Origin: Rhodocyclales bacterium
GTDB taxonomy: Bacteria; Pseudomonadota; Gammaproteobacteria; Burkholderiales; Rhodocyclaceae
NCBI GenBank assembly: GCA_028292505.1
Contig: JAQGMF010000054.1
Location: 1 to 64,000, forward strand
Length of the DNA stretch: 64,000 bases
Direction: 5' to 3'
The notes beneath the pieces were generated by a model. It did not search any database. It was not told where the DNA came from and saw nothing but the letters and a program-made list of their open reading frames with translations. Below are positions 60,240-64,000 of the stretch, in pieces. Position numbers and translations under genes: made by a program. The first letter of the stretch is position 1. Every line of letters starts with the position of its first letter.

Positions 60240-63041
60240 ATGACCGAAACACCGATTCACGCCTTGCCCCCCTCAAACCCATCGTCGGCGAAGTGCGAAA
60301 CGCGTTCGACCTGCTGCTATTGCGGCGTCGGCTGCGGCGTAATCATCGAGCATACAGCCGAGCAGATCACTGGCGTTCGCGGTGACCCGGACCACCCTGC
60401 CAACTTCGGCCGGCTGTGCACCAAGGGCTCGACGTTGCACTTGACGATGACGCCCGACTCGCTCGCTGTCAGGGCGCTTTACCCGGAATTGCGTACCTCG
60501 CGCGACGAGCAAAGAGTCCGCACTGACTGGAACACAGCTCTCGATCACGCCGCCGACAAATTTGCCGCTGTCATTCGCGAACACGGCGCGGACGCAGTTG
60601 CCTTCTACATCTCTGGTCAGTTGCTGACCGAGGACTACTACGTCTTCAACAAACTCGCCAAGGGCCTCATCGGCACGAACAACGTCGATACCAACTCGCG
60701 CCTGTGCATGAGCAGCGCAGTGGCTGGCTACAAGCAGACGCTGGGCGCCGATTCGCCGCCGGCATGTTATGACGATGTCAAACACGCTGGTTGCCTCTTC
60801 ATTACCGGCAGCAACACGGCGTTCGCCCACCCCATCCTGTTCCGCCGCATCGAGGACGCGCGCGCCGCCAATCCGGCGATGAAGATGATCGTCGTCGACC
60901 CGCGTCGCACCGACACCGCCGAGCAGGCCGATCTGCATCTGGCGCTATTGCCCGGCACCGACATCGCCCTCTACAACGCGATGCTGCACGTCATGCTGTG
61001 GGAAGACTGGATCAAGCCCGACTACATCGCCGCCCACACCGAGGGCTTCGAGGCGCTACGCAAGGCCGTGCGCGAATACACGCCGGCGATGGCGTCAGAG
61101 ATTTGTGGCGTACCGAAGAAAGACATCGAGACCGCTGCTGAATGGTTCGCAAATGGTGGCCAGCCCAGCGGCACGCCCGGTGGCGCCACCATGTCGATGT
61201 ACTGCATGGGCACCAACCAGTCCAGCCATGGCACCCACAATAATGCCGCCATCATCAACATGCATTTAGCTACGGCGCAGATCGGCAAACCGGGCGCGGG
61301 CCCCTTCTCGCTGACGGGCCAGCCCAATGCCATGGGCGGGCGCGAGGTCGGCGGGCTTGCCAACCTGCTGTCGGCGCACCGCGATCTGGCCAATCCCGCG
61401 CACCGCGCCGAGGTGGCAAAGTTCTGGGGCATTGCCGATGTACCGGAAAAACCAGGCTTGTCTGCGGTGGAATTGTTCGATGCCATGGCAGCCGGTACAG
61501 TCAAGGCCGTGTGGATTTCCTGTACCAATCCGGCGCAATCCATGCCGGACCAGAATCTCGTGCACAAGGCCTTGCAGACCTGCGATTTCGTCGTCCTGCA
61601 GGAGGCTTACCGCAACACCGAAACAGCCCGCTTCGCCGACCTGTTGTTGCCCGCCACCAGTTGGGGCGAGAAGACCGGCACGGTCACCAACTCCGAGCGC
61701 TGCATCAGTCGCGTTATCCAGGCCGTGCCTGCGCCGGGCGAAGCGCGTCACGACTGGGAGGCTGCAATCGACTTCGCTCGGCGCCTCGGCGAGAAGATCG
61801 GCAACGCCCACACAGGCGCCCTGTTCCCCTACGCCAATGAAGAAGAAATCTGGAACGAACACCGCGAAAGCACGCGCGGTCGCGATCTCGACATCACCGG
61901 CCTGAGCTACGCCACGTTGGAACAGAAAGGGCCACAGCAATGGCCCTTCCCGCAGGACGCACAGAGCGGCAAAGTGCGCTTGTATGAAGACGGCATTTTC
62001 CCGACCGAATCAGGCCGCGCCCAATTTGTCGTGACCGAACATCGCGACCTTGCGGACAAGGCCGATGCCCGCTACCCGATCCGCATGACGACCGGGAGAC
62101 TGCGCGACCAGTGGCACGGCATGAGTCGCACCGGAACAGTGGCACGGCTCTACGCGCACGAGGCCGAGCCGATGATCCATCTACATGCCGACGACATGGA
62201 GCGGCGCGGCATCAAGGACGGCGAACTGGCGCGCGTCAAGAGCCGGCGCGGCGAGATCGTCATCAAGGTTGTCGCCAGCAAGAGCGTACGTTCCGGGCAA
62301 GCATTTCTTCCCATGCACTGGGGCGGCAACGCAATGGGCGGCGGCGGTGCCAACACGCTGACCATCAAGGCGTTCGACCCCTACAGCAAGCAGCCCGAGC
62401 TCAAGCACAGCGCAGTACAGATCGAAAAATACAGCGCTGCTGACAGTGGCGGGCCCATCAAGTCACTGGTTGCGATGCGCCGCGTGGATGCAGGCGCCAA
62501 CGCACTGCAGATACTTGAAGAGCTGCGCGAACAGATGAAGGGTATGCCACAAGCATCTCTGACACTTGCTGGCCGTGACACGCCCGTGGTCGTGCTGAGG
62601 GCACAGACCGAGGCGCTGACCGCCGAGGCGCTGCACACCCTCGACGTCACGCTGTCACTTGCCGACGATACACAGTGCCTCAGCTACCGCGATGTACGCC
62701 GTGATATCGCCAAACGCGCGCGGGTCGAAGACAACAAGATTGCAGCCGTTCGCCTCACCGGCGAAACCAAGGCAGCCAGCTGGCTGCAAGACATGATGGT
62801 AAATGGCGGCGCTGCAACGGAAGCCCGCAAATGGCTGCTCGCCCCCCTCGCCGAACCCCCAACCGGTAACCCCGCGCGTGGCAAGATCATCTGCAATTGC
62901 TTTGACGTTTCGGAGAACGAGATCAGCGCCGCGCTTGCGGGTGGTGAATCGCTGGAACAGGTGCAGACGCGTTTGAAATGTGGGACGAATTGCGGGTCTT
63001 GTTTGCCGGAGTTGAAGCGGTTGAGCACGCGGAACACTTGA
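60240..63041 (+). CDS. nasA: Assimilatory nitrate reductase catalytic subunit (NasA type)
   Basis: A 933-residue molybdopterin enzyme that reduces nitrate to nitrite in the cytoplasm. The [4Fe-4S] ligands are C25, C28, C32 and C60 (CCYCGVGC and LCTKG). The Mo-bisPGD region has NSRLCMSSAVAGYK, PRRTDTAEQADLHL and GGREVGGLANLLS. At the C-terminus a BFD-type [2Fe-2S] domain (IICNCFDVSE and KCGTNCGSCLPEL) gives electrons from the reductase partner. The ATG at 60240 follows GGAACGAGAG. No nitrite reductase, transporter or NasR genes are in the window. Confidence 0.94.
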   Translation: MTETPIHALPPSNPSSAKCETRSTCCYCGVGCGVIIEHTAEQITGVRGDPDHPANFGRLCTKGSTLHLTMTPDSLAVRALYPELRTSRDEQRVRTDWNTALDHAADKFAAVIREHGADAVAFYISGQLLTEDYYVFNKLAKGLIGTNNVDTNSRLCMSSAVAGYKQTLGADSPPACYDDVKHAGCLFITGSNTAFAHPILFRRIEDARAANPAMKMIVVDPRRTDTAEQADLHLALLPGTDIALYNAMLHVMLWEDWIKPDYIAAHTEGFEALRKAVREYTPAMASEICGVPKKDIETAAEWFANGGQPSGTPGGATMSMYCMGTNQSSHGTHNNAAIINMHLATAQIGKPGAGPFSLTGQPNAMGGREVGGLANLLSAHRDLANPAHRAEVAKFWGIADVPEKPGLSAVELFDAMAAGTVKAVWISCTNPAQSMPDQNLVHKALQTCDFVVLQEAYRNTETARFADLLLPATSWGEKTGTVTNSERCISRVIQAVPAPGEARHDWEAAIDFARRLGEKIGNAHTGALFPYANEEEIWNEHRESTRGRDLDITGLSYATLEQKGPQQWPFPQDAQSGKVRLYEDGIFPTESGRAQFVVTEHRDLADKADARYPIRMTTGRLRDQWHGMSRTGTVARLYAHEAEPMIHLHADDMERRGIKDGELARVKSRRGEIVIKVVASKSVRSGQAFLPMHWGGNAMGGGGANTLTIKAFDPYSKQPELKHSAVQIEKYSAADSGGPIKSLVAMRRVDAGANALQILEELREQMKGMPQASLTLAGRDTPVVVLRAQTEALTAEALHTLDVTLSLADDTQCLSYRDVRRDIAKRARVEDNKIAAVRLTGETKAASWLQDMMVNGGAATEARKWLLAPLAEPPTGNPARGKIICNCFDVSENEISAALAGGESLEQVQTRLKCGTNCGSCLPELKRLSTRNT

Positions 63042-63157
63042 GTCCCCTCCGAAGCAAAGAATTACACCAGAAGACCAGTGGCATAACTCTTGGCAAATCG
63101 CTAAACTCAACTGCCGCTAGTTTACATTTCAGGAGTCTTAAGATGGAGGAGCAATAT

Positions 63158-63970
63158 ATGACGACCCGATTATTGAAAGTCATGTCGTTGTGCCTGGTTG
63201 CAATTTTGACGGGGTGCGCCGCTGGCCCCAAGCTGTTGATAGACAAGAATACGTCACCGCTCCCTTACTGCTCGTCCGTGACAACTGGCTATTCCGCCAC
63301 GTATTTCGATACTCGATTCTTCGGTGCTGCGTGGCTGACAGGCTTTCTTGGCGGCCCTATCGCCAGCGCAGTCAGATATGGGATTACTGTCGGCGAGACA
63401 AAGACTGCCGACAGGCTTCATGAGAATGACTATGAAAATCTTCTCAAAGAATTTGATACGACGACGTATTTTTTCCAACAACTTGAACAGCGTGCAGATG
63501 AGTCTCGTTACGTAAAATTCGAATTTACGAAGGATGCTGAGCTGATAACTGCGATACCCCTCCATCTCAAGACCAGCATTGAAACGCCTGATGCGTTGTC
63601 CAAGCCGCCTGCGCTAGGCAGCAATGCGTGCATGGCGGTATTCAAATTGGTATATGGAATTGGTTTGAAGGCGGGTGTTGATGGCTTGGGTTTCAGAAAA
63701 ACTTACAGGCCCTATGTTCGCATTGTGGGAGCGGTCAAGCATATGCCAAGCAACAAGCTCATCTGGCAGGACAATTTGCTTGCGTTCTCAAGCAAGAGCT
63801 ATGTGGGCGGAAATGCAGATGCCGAAAACATACCATCGGAGGAGCTTCTTGCTTCTATGAAGGAAGTTACAAAAGACGCAATCAGTGTATTGATGAAAAG
63901 CCTGAACGGGGAAGTGATCGAAGATAGAGCCGTGCTTATTGATTCGCGCCGCACGGACTTTCAGTTCTAA
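63158..63970 (+). CDS. Lipoprotein of unknown function
   Basis: A 270-residue protein with lipoprotein signal MTTRLLKVMSLCLVAILTGC; cysteine 20 would be lipidated. The mature part contains a hydrophobic glycine-rich stretch (GAAWLTGFLGGPIASAVRYG) and no domain that I recognise. Two start codons have good ribosome sites, 63158 (GGAGG) and 63143 (AGGAG); the later one gives the better signal peptide. Base use is AT-richer than the neighbours, which may indicate recent transfer. The window ends 30 bases beyond its stop. Confidence 0.75.
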   Translation: MTTRLLKVMSLCLVAILTGCAAGPKLLIDKNTSPLPYCSSVTTGYSATYFDTRFFGAAWLTGFLGGPIASAVRYGITVGETKTADRLHENDYENLLKEFDTTTYFFQQLEQRADESRYVKFEFTKDAELITAIPLHLKTSIETPDALSKPPALGSNACMAVFKLVYGIGLKAGVDGLGFRKTYRPYVRIVGAVKHMPSNKLIWQDNLLAFSSKSYVGGNADAENIPSEELLASMKEVTKDAISVLMKSLNGEVIEDRAVLIDSRRTDFQF

Positions 63971-64000
63971 ACATTTTGTTTGAACTGACTTGTTACAGCT

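Overview
The window is a high-GC (roughly 60% by eye), gene-dense bacterial chromosome segment from a betaproteobacterium, probably Burkholderiales or a close relative. Support for this: a tRNA-Tyr/tRNA-Gly/tRNA-Thr/tuf array, a PhaM-type polyhydroxyalkanoate granule protein, the paired cyanophycin synthetases cphA' and cphA with the associated ABC exporter and DUF1854 protein, and the general protein similarity. I cannot name a genus. No prophage, insertion sequence, rRNA operon or CRISPR array is visible.

Layout. 1-800: start of tuf and three tRNAs on the minus strand behind a clear sigma70-type promoter. 896-2437: a membrane-anchored methyltransferase and a ParA-like ATPase. 2460-8423: a NarL-type response regulator divergent from a TonB-dependent receptor, a periplasmic binding protein and a hybrid histidine kinase, which together look like one sensing system. 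8565-11468: phaM, a FIST protein and a phosphomannomutase. 11634-17279: isocitrate lyase, clpA/clpS, a cold-shock protein and rluE. 17283-25213: cyanophycin block, with cphA'-cphA on the minus strand and the ABC exporter plus DUF1854 protein divergent. 25240-32819: DUF192 protein, rhlE, rlmM, a lipoprotein, ugpB/ugpQ and a cupredoxin/FTR1 iron-uptake pair behind a Fur-box-like site. 33149-36157: alaS with a large AT-rich in-frame insertion. 36320-42636: a multi-PAS histidine kinase, two response regulators (one with an anti-sigma-like ATPase domain, one with a PP2C phosphatase domain) and a SpoIIAA/STAS-like protein, which reads as a partner-switching stress circuit. 42735-49688: cbiX, tcdA, msrA, tamA, fbp, dadA and a TfoX-N protein. 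49722-57391: chemotaxis receptor and an AcrAB-TolC-like RND efflux operon, with a divergent TetR repressor and a palindromic operator lying between the -35 and -10 boxes. 58382-63970: ferredoxin-NADP reductase, dps, a stand-alone assimilatory nitrate reductase and a lipoprotein.

Most noteworthy: (1) alaS is about 1002 codons instead of about 875 because an insertion of roughly 130 residues with 27-37% GC (two hand-counted lines) sits in frame at the end of the tRNA-recognition region; its sequence has a possible restriction-endonuclease-like D...E-x-Q pattern. (2) CphA' has a ruined Mur-ligase P-loop and lacks the Mur C-terminal domain. (3) An 83-89 bp palindromic repeat occurs three times, and a separate 264 bp inverted-repeat-bounded element starts on the stop codon of the iron permease gene. 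(4) Five 12-bp tandem repeats, four with an in-frame stop, lie across the 3' end of dadA.
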